Source of the DNA: Myxococcota bacterium
Lineage (GTDB): Bacteria; Myxococcota_A; UBA9160; UBA6930
Assembly: GCA_030065975.1 (NCBI GenBank)
Contig: JASJCN010000015.1
Location: 1-32,744 of the forward strand
Direction: 5' to 3'
Length of the DNA stretch: 32,744 bases
Shown in pieces: positions 15,509 through 22,902 of the stretch. The number at the start of each line of letters is the position of its first letter. Positions within the stretch are counted from its first letter, which is position 1. The position numbers and the translations under genes are program-made. The notes below the pieces were generated by a model that had not been told where the DNA came from, searched no databases, and saw nothing but the letters and a program-made list of their open reading frames with translations.

Positions 15509-16921
15509 ATGAGCGAGCGGAACACACAGATTCTCGTCGTGGACGACCAGGAGCTGTACCGGCGCGCCCTGCGCCGGGTGCTCTCGCGCGCCGGACACGA
15601 GGTCGTCGAGGCGCGCGACGCCAGCGAGGCGATGGGCATCGTCACGAGCCAGCCCCTCGATCTGGTGCTGTGCGACGTCAAGATGCCGGGGCTCTCGGGC
15701 TTCGAGCTGGTCCGCCAGATCCGCGACGCCTGCCCGGACCTGCCCTGCATCATCATCACCGGCTACGCCAGCTCGGAGAGCTCGGTGGAGGCCCTGCGCT
15801 CCGGCGCCTTCTGGTACCTGGAGAAGCCCCTCGAGCCGGCCCAGCAGGACGTCCTGCGGCGGCTGGTGGACCAGGCGATCGAGCACTCGCGCCTCAAGAC
15901 CCACAACCGCCTGCTGCAGGATCAGCTCCAGAGCCGGTACCGCTTCGACAACATCGTGGGCGCCGACTCCGGCCTGCGCTCGGTCCTCGAGGTGGTGGGC
16001 AAGGTCGCGGACACCGACACGACCGTGCTCATCACCGGGGAGAGCGGAACGGGCAAGGAGCTGATCGCCCGCGCCCTGCACTACAACAGCCGGCGGGCCG
16101 ATCGCCCCCTGGTCACCGTCAACTGCGGCGCGATCCCCGAGGAGCTGCTCGAATCCGAGCTCTTCGGCCACGTGAAGGGCGCCTTCACCAATGCCGTGAG
16201 CAGCCGCGAGGGCCGCTTCGCCCTCGCCGACGGAGGCACCATCTTCCTCGACGAGATCGGGGACATGAGCCAGAACCTCCAGGTCAAGCTGCTCCGGGTG
16301 CTCCAGGAGAAGAGCTTCGATCCCGTGGGGTCGAACCGCACCCTCACCACGGACGTGCGGGTGGTGGCGGCCACCAACCAGGATCTCGAGCTCGCCCAGC
16401 GCGAGGGCCGGTTCCGCGAGGACCTCTTCTACCGGCTCAACGTGCTGCCCATCGAGCTCCCCGCCCTTCGCCACCGGCGCGAGGACGTCCCGCTGCTGGT
16501 CCGCCACTTCCTGAAGAACGTGCTCGAGCAGGAGCCCCAGCTCGGGCCCTGTCGGTTCACCGAGGAGGCCCTCGCCGGCCTGGTCGACTACGAGTGGCCC
16601 GGCAACGTCCGCGAGCTCGAGAACCTGGTGCGGCGCCTGGTGATCCTGAAGCGCAAGGGCGACATCCAGCAGGCCGATCTGCCTCCCTCCCTACGCTCGC
16701 ACGCCGCCACCGCCGACACCGCCGCGCCGCACCTCACGAGCGAAGGGCTCGTGCTGTCGGACGTGCTGGCGGACTGGGAGCGCCAGCTCGTGCTCCAGGC
16801 GCTCGAGCGCACGCACTGGAACAAGAACCAGGCGGCCAAGCTGCTCGGCATGAAGCGCCCCACCCTCGTCGACCGCATCCGACGGCTGGGGATCTCGCCC
16901 GAAGGCTCCGACGCCGACTAG
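15509..16921 (+). CDS. NtrC-type response regulator with GAFTNA variant (RR2)
   Basis: A 470-residue receiver/AAA+/Fis-HTH regulator. Receiver: VVDDQE, Asp56 in LVLCDVKMPG, switch Thr in IITGYASS, Lys106 in YLEKPL. AAA+: Walker A GESGTGKE (177-184), Walker B TIFLDEIGD, FREDLFYRLNV. The sigma-54-contacting loop reads GAFTNA (224-229) instead of GAFTGA. The C-terminal HTH is WNKNQAAKLLGMKRPTLVDRIRRLGI. AAAGG lies four bases before the ATG. It is divergent from RR1 and directly upstream, across a 417-base gap, of a FliA-type sigma factor with a sigma-54-like promoter, which it is well placed to control. Whether the G-to-N change affects sigma-54 engagement is unknown. Confidence 0.93.
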   Translation: MSERNTQILVVDDQELYRRALRRVLSRAGHEVVEARDASEAMGIVTSQPLDLVLCDVKMPGLSGFELVRQIRDACPDLPCIIITGYASSESSVEALRSGAFWYLEKPLEPAQQDVLRRLVDQAIEHSRLKTHNRLLQDQLQSRYRFDNIVGADSGLRSVLEVVGKVADTDTTVLITGESGTGKELIARALHYNSRRADRPLVTVNCGAIPEELLESELFGHVKGAFTNAVSSREGRFALADGGTIFLDEIGDMSQNLQVKLLRVLQEKSFDPVGSNRTLTTDVRVVAATNQDLELAQREGRFREDLFYRLNVLPIELPALRHRREDVPLLVRHFLKNVLEQEPQLGPCRFTEEALAGLVDYEWPGNVRELENLVRRLVILKRKGDIQQADLPPSLRSHAATADTAAPHLTSEGLVLSDVLADWERQLVLQALERTHWNKNQAAKLLGMKRPTLVDRIRRLGISPEGSDAD

Positions 16922-17213
16922 GAGCGCGCCCGCGGGCTGAAGCACCTCGAGGGCGCCCCGCAAGGCCCTGCAGCCTCGGCTGGCGGTGGGTGACGGAATC
17001 GAAACCGCCCCCGGCACTCGCGTCGGGCCTCCGACGCTTCCCCCGGGCCCCCGCACTTGCCGCCACCCGGTGCGGCAGCCGTCAAGGGCCGCCCCGGAGG
17101 CTGCAGAGGATCCGCTGGCGCGGGGATTCTCCCTTCTGGGACGGTGGGTTGGCGCCCGTTGGGAACCCGGGTGCCGGAACTTTGCCGCGTCGCTGAGCGC
17201 CTTTGCGGGCGGC
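16922..17213. other. Long intergenic region upstream of the sigma-factor promoter
   Basis: This is the upstream part of the 417-base gap between RR2 and the sigma-factor gene. It lies where enhancer sites for a sigma-54 activator would be expected, but I could not identify a convincing repeated or dyad activator site. A ten-base GC palindrome (GCCCGCGGGC) sits near 16929-16938. No credible small gene was seen. Confidence 0.4.
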
Positions 17214-17230
17214 TTGGCACGCCTCGTGCT
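17214..17230 (+). promoter_or_regulatory. Sigma-54 (-24/-12) promoter of the FliA-type sigma factor
   Basis: TTGGCACG (17214-17221), four bases, then GTGCT (17226-17230) matches the sigma-54 consensus YTGGCACG-N4-TTGCW at all positions except one T. The invariant GG and GC are exactly 12 bases apart. Transcription would start near 17241, leaving a leader of about 98 bases before the ATG at 17339. Two sigma-54 activator genes are encoded immediately upstream. Confidence 0.75.
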
Positions 17231-17338
17231 TTTCCCGCAGTCCGAATGCAAAGCGTCGGCAAGGCGACGATTCCCGTCCCAGGGACCCCCGCCACCGACA
17301 TTTCGACCGCCTCTCATACCCGCGCCCGGGGAGGATCC

Positions 17339-18109
17339 ATGGAAGCCCAGCTTCGAGATGCCAAGGCCAAGCACGGCGAGATTCCGTCCAGCCTGCGCGA
17401 GCAGATCGTGCTCGAGCATGCGCCGCTGATCCGATACATCGTGAATCGCATCGCCGTCCGACTGCCGTCGCACATCGATCTGGACGACCTGCACAACACC
17501 GGCGTGATCGGCCTGATGGACGCCATCGAGAAGTACGACCCCGGCAAGAACTGCAAGTTCAAGACCTACGCCGAGTTCCGCATCAAGGGCGCCATCCTCG
17601 ACCAGCTGCGCTCCCTCGACTGGGTGCCCCGCAGCGTGCGCCAGAAGAGCCGCAAGCTCGAGCGCGCCTACGGCGAGGTGGAGCAGCGGCTGGGCCGCTC
17701 GGCCACGGAGGACGAGGTGGCCGACAGCCTGGGCCTCCAGCTCGACAAGTTCCACGAGCTGCTGAACCAGGTGCGCGGCATCTCGCTGGTGAACCTCGAG
17801 GAGATCCGCGGCGGCGCCGGCCAGGACGGCGACCGGAGCGGCAGCTTCGCCGACATCATCGAGGACGTCCACGCCGAGAACCCCTTCGCGAGCTTCAAGC
17901 TGGCGGAGATGAAGGGCATCATCGCGGACACCATCGGAACGCTCCCGGAGAAGGAGCGCCTCGTGATCTCGCTCTACTACTACGAAGATCTCAACATGAA
18001 GGAGATCGGGAACATCCTCGGCATCACCGAGTCGCGGGTGTGCCAGATCCACACGAAGTCGGTGCTCCGACTGCGCAGCAAGCTCAAGAACAACCTCGAG
18101 CGCGCGTAG
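17339..18109 (+). CDS. FliA/WhiG family RNA polymerase sigma factor
   Basis: A 256-residue sigma-70-family protein with all FliA/WhiG regions: region 2 APLIRYIVNRIAVRLPSHIDLDDLHNTG and KFKTYAEFRIKGAILDQLR, region 3 SVRQKSRKLERAY, region 4 LPEKERLVISLYYYEDLNMKEIG with the HTH GITESRVCQIHTKSV. Family members direct late flagellar, developmental or motility genes. No flagellar gene lies in this window, so the regulon cannot be assigned. GGGGAGG is about four bases before the ATG. The sigma-54-like promoter at 17214-17230 implies a cascade in which sigma-54 activators control this sigma factor. It converges on the PP2C phosphatase. Confidence 0.93.
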   Translation: MEAQLRDAKAKHGEIPSSLREQIVLEHAPLIRYIVNRIAVRLPSHIDLDDLHNTGVIGLMDAIEKYDPGKNCKFKTYAEFRIKGAILDQLRSLDWVPRSVRQKSRKLERAYGEVEQRLGRSATEDEVADSLGLQLDKFHELLNQVRGISLVNLEEIRGGAGQDGDRSGSFADIIEDVHAENPFASFKLAEMKGIIADTIGTLPEKERLVISLYYYEDLNMKEIGNILGITESRVCQIHTKSVLRLRSKLKNNLERA

Positions 18110-18136
18110 TCAGCGAGGGGAAGCAGCCAGAAGGCC

Positions 18137-18207
18137 GCTACGCGTCCTTCCGGTCTGGTCGTCGCTACGCGTCCTTCGGACTGGGCGTCGCTATGCGTCC
18201 TTTTCGC
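18137..18207. repeat. Short tandem repeat copying the 3' end of the PP2C gene
   Basis: Units beginning GCTACGCGTCCTTC at 18137 and 18164, and GCTATGCGTCCTTT at 18190, repeat with a period of 26-27 bases. The third unit contains the last codons and stop of the PP2C gene (minus strand ...KDA-stop). The two extra copies lie just past the stop, in the 81-base gap between convergent genes, and each again encodes KDA-stop. It looks like a small tandem duplication. Confidence 0.75.
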
Positions 18208-18922
18208 AGCGCACCAGCACGACGGTGGTGTTGTCCTCACCACCCCGTCCGTTCGCGAGGTCCACGAGGCCTTCGCTCACTTCCTGCAGATCGGGCTCGC
18301 CCACCAGGGCCTTGGCGATCTCGTGGTCTTCGACGTGGCCCGTCAGGCCGTCGGAGCAGAGCACGAACACGTCGCCGGCGTTGGGCGTGAGCTCCGCGAG
18401 ATCCGGCTGCACCTTGGGACGGACGCCCAGGGCCCGGGTCAGCACGTGTCGGTGGGGATGCTCGCGAGCGGCATCCTCGCTGATCTCGCGGCGGCGAAGG
18501 AGCTCGCCCACGATCGAGTGGTCGTCGGTCAGCTGACGGATCCGCCCGCCGCGAACCAGGTACGCGCGACTGTCCCCCACGTGGGCCAGGGCGGCGCGCT
18601 CGCCGTCCGAGAGCACGGCCACCAGGGTCGTTCCCATGCCCGCGCAGTCCGGACGCTCGCAGGCCGCCCGGTGGATCGCGCGGTTGGCCGAGGCAACCGC
18701 CTGGCGGAGCTGCTCGGCCAGGCTGGTGGTCGAGCCCTGGAGCGTCTCCACCGCGCGGAGGGCCGACTGGGCGGCCAGGTGGGAGGCGACCTGGCCCGCC
18801 AGGTGGCCTCCCATGCCATCGGCGACCAGGAAGAGCCCGAGATGCGGCGCCAGCGCGTAGGTGTCCTCGTTGTCCTTGCGGCGCAGGCCGACGTCGGTGG
18901 AGCCCGATGCTCTCAGGATCAT
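18191..18922 (-). CDS. PP2C-family Ser/Thr protein phosphatase (Stp1-like)
   Basis: A 243-residue phosphatase of the bacterial Stp/PrpC type. Metal-binding motifs are visible in order: ASGSTDVGLRRKDNEDTY (5-22), FLVADGMGGHLAGQVAS, MGTTLVAVL, AHVGDSRAYLVRGG, FVLCSDGLTGHV and GGEDNTTVVLV. It dephosphorylates Ser/Thr residues with Mn or Mg and is probably cytoplasmic. I chose ATG at 18922 (AGAGAGG four bases upstream, beginning at the family's usual first strand) over an ATG at 18964. No Ser/Thr kinase gene is in the window. It is divergent from the receiver-linker protein at 19236. Confidence 0.93.
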   Translation of the reverse strand: MILRASGSTDVGLRRKDNEDTYALAPHLGLFLVADGMGGHLAGQVASHLAAQSALRAVETLQGSTTSLAEQLRQAVASANRAIHRAACERPDCAGMGTTLVAVLSDGERAALAHVGDSRAYLVRGGRIRQLTDDHSIVGELLRRREISEDAAREHPHRHVLTRALGVRPKVQPDLAELTPNAGDVFVLCSDGLTGHVEDHEIAKALVGEPDLQEVSEGLVDLANGRGGEDNTTVVLVRCEKDA

Positions 18923-19235
18923 GAAGCCTCTCTGGTGGCGGATCCTGTGTGTATCGGCCCTCACATGTCTGGACTTGAAACGAGCCCCGGCGGGGTGGGA
19001 GATCCCCGCTAGTCTGGCCGGGGATGGGGCCGCGGCGGGGGGCGCGCGCTCGAACGGGGCGCGCCCACAGCGAAAAAGGAGTCAATCGAGCTGCCGGCGG
19101 CGACGATAGGACCGTACGCAGGTGGCCCGCAGGCAAGGCGGGCCCGCGGCGGCTCTGGAGGCGACCCGGCGGCGAATCGGGCGTGACGGGGCCTCCATCA
19201 CAAGCCAGCGCCTGCATCCTTTTCCGGGGGGGAAC
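18923..19235. other. Divergent intergenic region with a GC-rich dyad
   Basis: This gap of 313 bases separates the PP2C gene and the receiver-linker gene. GGGCGCGC (19041-19048) and GCGCGCCC (19060-19067) form a perfect eight-base dyad with an eleven-base loop, too GC-rich and lacking a T-run to be a terminator; it could be an operator or leader structure. A CTAGTCT element near 18999 resembles other -10 candidates in the window. No gene fits well here. Confidence 0.45.
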
Positions 19236-20894
19236 ATGCCCAAGACTCTGCTGCTCGCCGACGACAGCGTCACCATCCAGAAGGTCGTGGGGATCAGCTT
19301 CGCGAGCGAGGACATCGAGCTGGTCACCGTGGACAACGGCGACGACGCCGTGGCGAAGGCCCGCGAGGTCCGGCCCGACATCGTGCTGGCGGACGTCGTG
19401 ATGCCGGGCATGAACGGCTACGAGGTCTGCGAGGCGATCAAGTCCGATCCCCAGCTGCGCCACGTCCCGGTCCTGCTCCTGACCGGCACCTTCGAGGCCT
19501 TCGACGAGGGCCAGGCCGACGAGGCCGGTGCCGACGGTCACATCACCAAGCCCTTCGAGGCGCAGTCGCTGGTCGACCTGGTCAACGCGCGGCTCGCCGA
19601 CGCGCCGGCCCCGCCGCCTGCCCCCGAGCCCGCGCTGGCCGCCGACTCGACGCTCGACCCGGTGACGCCGGCTCCCGTGGAGGCGCCCGAGGCGCTCACG
19701 ACCCTCGAGCCCGTGCCCGTCGGCGAGGCCGCCCCCGAGCCGCCGGCCTTCGACTTTGCGGCCGGAGCCGAGACCCAGATCCCGAGCGAGCCCGCACCGG
19801 CGCCGGTCGTCGAGGTGAACCCGACGCCGAGCGAGGAGCCGGAGGCGCTCACCACGGCCATGCTCGTGGACGCCGACGACGACGAGGCCGCCCGCACCCA
19901 GCTCGCCTTCGCGCCCGAGCCGGCCGCGGAGACCTTCGTGGCCTTCCAGGAGGACGGCGCGGCCGATCTGTTCGGCGCGGCGCCGGGGACCGAGGCCGCG
20001 CCCTCGCCCAGCACCGACCTGCTGGTGACGCCGGAGCCGAGCTCTCCGTCGGAGGCCGCTTCGGATGCCTCGTCGGATCTGTTCGCCGAGACCGGCGCGA
20101 CCTTCGCCGCAGCCGAGGACGACGGCGAAGACCCGCTGGCCGGCGCCCTCGCCGAGCCTGCCGACCAGGCGCCCGCCGCGCATGCGGCCGACCCGGACCC
20201 GGGTCGCGACTACGACGTCTCGGTCTCCGACCTCGGCACGCCGCTCGTGCCGCTCGCGGCCAGCGACCCGCTGACCGCCGACCCCGTCGATCCCGCCGAG
20301 CCCGCGGAGCCCGGCGATCCGGCCGATGCGAGCCCCTTCGAGAGCGACGCGGACGACGTGGCGAGCCCCTTCGAGGCGGCTCCGGTCGACGCCGGGCTGC
20401 CCTCGATGGACACCGGCGAGCCGGTGTTCGCCGGCGAGGCTCCGGCCGAGGACTCGCCTTTCGCGGGCCAGGCCGGCATCTCGGAGCCCGGCGAGCCGGT
20501 CTTCTCGGGCGAGGCCGTCGCCGAGGAGCCGGTGTTCGCCGGCGAGGCAGCGGCCGAGGAGCCGGTCTTCTCGGGCGAAGCCGAGGTGCCCGAGCCCGTC
20601 TTCTCCGGTGAGACCGAGGCGGCCGAGCCCGTCTTCTCCGGTGAGGCCTTGGCAGAGCCCATCGTCGCGAGCGCGGGCGCCTCGGGCGAAGCGCTTCCCA
20701 TGGACGACGAGGAGCTCCGCGGGCGTCTCCACGAGACCCTCGAGCGGATGGCCTGGGACGCCTTCGGCGACGTCACCGAGAGGATCGTGAGCGAGGCGGT
20801 CGAGCGCATCGAGAAGGTGGCCTGGGAGGTCATCCCGCAGATGGCCGAGACGCTGATCCGCGAAGAGATCAAGCGCATGAAGGGCGACGACTAG
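19236..20894 (+). CDS. Response regulator with long A/P/E-rich linker and helical C-terminal domain
   Basis: A 552-residue protein. A complete receiver occupies about 1-120 (LADDS, Asp53 in IVLADVVMPGMNG, Thr83 in LLLTGTF, Lys105 in HITKPFE). About 370 residues of acidic, Ala/Pro-rich, probably disordered linker follow, including six EPVF(S/A)GE repeats at 395-471. The conserved C-terminal amphipathic helical region (about 490-552) has ERMAWDAFGDVTERI, EKVAWEVIPQMAETLI and REEIKRMKGDD. This architecture recurs in deltaproteobacterial genomes from memory. It resembles RomR of Myxococcus only in layout (receiver, Pro-rich linker, Glu-rich tail), so polarity control is speculative. There is no DNA-binding or enzymatic output. 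GGGGGGAAC precedes the ATG. Confidence 0.88.
   Translation: MPKTLLLADDSVTIQKVVGISFASEDIELVTVDNGDDAVAKAREVRPDIVLADVVMPGMNGYEVCEAIKSDPQLRHVPVLLLTGTFEAFDEGQADEAGADGHITKPFEAQSLVDLVNARLADAPAPPPAPEPALAADSTLDPVTPAPVEAPEALTTLEPVPVGEAAPEPPAFDFAAGAETQIPSEPAPAPVVEVNPTPSEEPEALTTAMLVDADDDEAARTQLAFAPEPAAETFVAFQEDGAADLFGAAPGTEAAPSPSTDLLVTPEPSSPSEAASDASSDLFAETGATFAAAEDDGEDPLAGALAEPADQAPAAHAADPDPGRDYDVSVSDLGTPLVPLAASDPLTADPVDPAEPAEPGDPADASPFESDADDVASPFEAAPVDAGLPSMDTGEPVFAGEAPAEDSPFAGQAGISEPGEPVFSGEAVAEEPVFAGEAAAEEPVFSGEAEVPEPVFSGETEAAEPVFSGEALAEPIVASAGASGEALPMDDEELRGRLHETLERMAWDAFGDVTERIVSEAVERIEKVAWEVIPQMAETLIREEIKRMKGDD
20418..20648 (+). repeat. EPVFSGEA octapeptide-coding repeats
   Basis: Six copies of EPVF(S/A)GE(A/T) are spaced by short acidic stretches within the linker of the receiver protein. 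The underlying gagccggtnttc(t/g)cnggcgag units are close copies, so the array probably grew by slippage or unequal recombination. A degenerate copy, SPFAGQA, lies between the first and second. Confidence 0.85.
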
Positions 20895-20914
20895 AGGCTC
20901 CGCGAGCCCGTCTG

Positions 20915-20947
20915 GGCGCGCTCGGGGCACGCTCGGGGCGCGCTCGG
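20915..20947. repeat. Three tandem 11-bp units
   Basis: GGCGCGCTCGG, GGCACGCTCGG and GGCGCGCTCGG lie head to tail just after the receiver-linker gene and before nadC. One base differs in the middle copy. No function is evident. Confidence 0.75.
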
Positions 20948-20985
20948 CGCAGGCTCCGCGCGCCGCCAACGGGGAGACGGCCGGC

Positions 20986-20991
20986 TATCCT
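20986..20991 (+). promoter_or_regulatory. Candidate -10 of nadC (possible leaderless transcript)
   Basis: TATCCT is followed by six bases and then the nadC ATG, which would put the transcription start at or within a base or two of the start codon. No -35 match was found at 16-18 bases upstream and no Shine-Dalgarno sequence lies in between. Confidence 0.35.
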
Positions 20992-20997
20992 GGCCGG

Positions 20998-21849
20998 ATG
21001 CCGGCTCCCCCTGCCCTGCCCCATCCGTCCACCACCGAGGCGCTCCTGCGCCTGGCCCTCGAGGAGGACCTCGGGCCGGGCGACGTGACCAGCCAGCACG
21101 TGCTCGACGCCGCTGCAAAGGGGCGCGCGGTGATCGAGGCGCGTGAGGAGCTCGTCGTCGCCGCCCTGCCAATCGCAGCCCGCGTGTTCGCCCTCGTCGA
21201 TCCGGAGCTCGGCGTGAGCCTCGAGATCGAGGAAGGGAAGCAGGCCGCGGCGGGAGCCGCGCTGCTGCGCATCGAGGGCTCGGTGCGATCGATTCTCGGC
21301 GCCGAGCGGACCGCGCTCAACCTGCTGTCGCGCACCTGCGGCGTCGCGACCTGGACGCGGCGCTTCGTCGACCGCGTGGCCGGGACCGGCGCGGCGATCG
21401 TCGACACGCGGAAGACCCTCCCCGGCTGGCGCGTGCTCGACAAGTACGCCGTCGCGGTCGGCGGCGGCATCAACCACCGCGCCGGCCTCCACGACGCCAT
21501 CCTGATCAAGGACAACCACGTGGCCGCGGCCGGAGGCGTGGGCGCCGCGGTGACCCGGGCGCGGGCTTCGGCGCCGCCGCACCTGTGGCTGCAGGCCGAG
21601 GTCGAGTCGGCCGAGCAGGCCGAGGAAGCCCTGGCCGCAGGGGCCGACGCCCTGCTCCTCGACAATCGCAGCGTGGAGGAGACCCGCGCGCTGGTCGAGC
21701 GGTTCGGCGACCGCATCGTGCTCGAGTCCTCCGGCGGGATCACCCTGGACAACGTCCGCGACTACGCCGAGACCGGCGTCGCCCGCATCTCCCTCGGCGC
21801 TCTCACCCACTCGGCGCCGGCCGTCGACGTCGCCCTCGAGATGATCTGA
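20998..21849 (+). CDS. nadC: Nicotinate-nucleotide pyrophosphorylase (carboxylating)
   Basis: A 283-residue quinolinate phosphoribosyltransferase, normal length. It converts quinolinate and PRPP to nicotinate mononucleotide, CO2 and pyrophosphate in de novo NAD synthesis. The N-terminal EEDLGPGDVTS is typical, and the active-site run is visible: DTRKTLPGWRVLDKYAV (136-152), GGGINHRAGL (155-164), ILIKDNH (168-174), then LLLDNRS and ESSGGIT near the phosphate-binding end. There is no ribosome site. A -10-like TATCCT ends six bases before the ATG, so the mRNA may be leaderless. The stop abuts the GTG of birA with no gap. nadC-birA-coaX is a recurrent cofactor cluster. Confidence 0.96.
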   Translation: MPAPPALPHPSTTEALLRLALEEDLGPGDVTSQHVLDAAAKGRAVIEAREELVVAALPIAARVFALVDPELGVSLEIEEGKQAAAGAALLRIEGSVRSILGAERTALNLLSRTCGVATWTRRFVDRVAGTGAAIVDTRKTLPGWRVLDKYAVAVGGGINHRAGLHDAILIKDNHVAAAGGVGAAVTRARASAPPHLWLQAEVESAEQAEEALAAGADALLLDNRSVEETRALVERFGDRIVLESSGGITLDNVRDYAETGVARISLGALTHSAPAVDVALEMI

Positions 21850-22902
21850 GTGAGCGACGCCGACCCGCCCCGCGGCGATGCGCCCGAGGGGTCCGAACGC
21901 GTCCTGGCCCTGCTGCGCGAGGCCGAGGGCACCCTCTCCGGGGAGCGGCTGTCCGAAGCCCTCGGCGTGAGCCGGGCCCAGATCTGGAAGCACGTGGAGG
22001 CCCTGCGCAGCCGGGGCTACGAGATCCGCGGGGCCGCCGGAGGCGGCTATGCCCTCGAGGGCGCGCCCGACCGCATCTATCCGGCCGAAGTGCAGCGCGG
22101 CCTCGAAACCCTCTGGCTGGCCCGGGACCTGCGCTGGCTCGACAGCACGGACTCGACGAACCGCGTGGCCGACGAGCTGGCCCGCGAGGGCGCCGCCCAC
22201 GGCACCACCGTCGTGGCCGAGGGCCAGACCGCCGGACGCGGGCGTCTCGGCCGCAGCTTCTTCTCGCCGCCCTACACGAACCTGTACACGTCGGTGGTGC
22301 TGCGCCCGGAGATCTCGCTGCAGGACGCCCCCACGACGATCCTCGCCGCGGGCATCGCCGTGGCCGAGACCTGCCGTGGCGCCTGCGAGGCCGCCGGAAT
22401 CGACCCCGACGGGGTGGAGATCAAGTGGCCGAACGACGTCCTCCTCGGGGGACGCAAGACCAGTGGAATCCTGATGGAGCTCGCGGCGGAGGCCACCCGA
22501 GTTGCCCATCTGGTGCTGGGCATCGGGGTCAACCTGAACGTCGATGCGGCGACGTTTCCCGACGAGTTCCGGGCCCGGGCGACCAGCCTGCGGGCCTTCC
22601 TGGGCGCCCCGGTCGATCGGGTGGGCTTCGCCCGGTCGCTTTACGGTACCCTGGAAGACGTGCTCGACGATCACGCACAGGGTGGCTTCGCGGCCATCCG
22701 ACCGCGCTTCGAGGCCCTCTTCCGGATGGGGGGGAGCCCGGTGCGGGTCGCGGACCTGGCCGGCGACACCGTCGAGGGCACGGCCCTCGGAGTGGCGGAC
22801 GACGGCGCGCTCCGGCTGCAGCCGCCGGACCCGGCCGAGGAGGAGATCCGCGTTCTCGCGGGCGACGTAACCGTGCTGAAGGGTTCGGAAGCTCGCCCAT
22901 GA
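21850..22902 (+). CDS. birA: Bifunctional biotin-protein ligase / biotin repressor
   Basis: A 350-residue BirA with the full two-part layout. A winged HTH is at about 15-68 (LSGERLSEALGVSRAQIWKH, then RSRGYEIRG), followed by the ligase domain. STDSTN (99-104), GQTAGRGRLGR (125-135, the biotinyl-AMP loop) and IKWPNDVLLGGRKTSGIL (191-208) are all intact, as is the small C-terminal domain. It attaches biotin to carboxylase carrier protein, and the HTH suggests it also represses biotin genes, none of which is in this window. The GTG start directly abuts the nadC stop, and its own stop overlaps coaX by four bases (ATGA), so translation is coupled across the three genes. Confidence 0.96.
   Translation: MSDADPPRGDAPEGSERVLALLREAEGTLSGERLSEALGVSRAQIWKHVEALRSRGYEIRGAAGGGYALEGAPDRIYPAEVQRGLETLWLARDLRWLDSTDSTNRVADELAREGAAHGTTVVAEGQTAGRGRLGRSFFSPPYTNLYTSVVLRPEISLQDAPTTILAAGIAVAETCRGACEAAGIDPDGVEIKWPNDVLLGGRKTSGILMELAAEATRVAHLVLGIGVNLNVDAATFPDEFRARATSLRAFLGAPVDRVGFARSLYGTLEDVLDDHAQGGFAAIRPRFEALFRMGGSPVRVADLAGDTVEGTALGVADDGALRLQPPDPAEEEIRVLAGDVTVLKGSEARP

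Noticed and set aside
11871-15512. A 1213-codon open frame on the plus strand opposite the kinase and RR1 genes
   Set aside because: High GC removes stop codons from the antisense frame. Its translation is low-complexity Arg/Gly/Leu/His-rich without domains, while the minus strand encodes clear kinase and NtrC motifs.
19068-19150. A riboswitch (cyclic-di-GMP type) in the leader of the receiver-linker gene
   Set aside because: Some GC-rich pairing is possible, but I could not place the conserved core sequences of any riboswitch class.
19236-20894. Naming the receiver-linker protein RomR
   Set aside because: Only the overall layout is similar; I cannot show homology of the C-terminal region, so the name would overstate the evidence.
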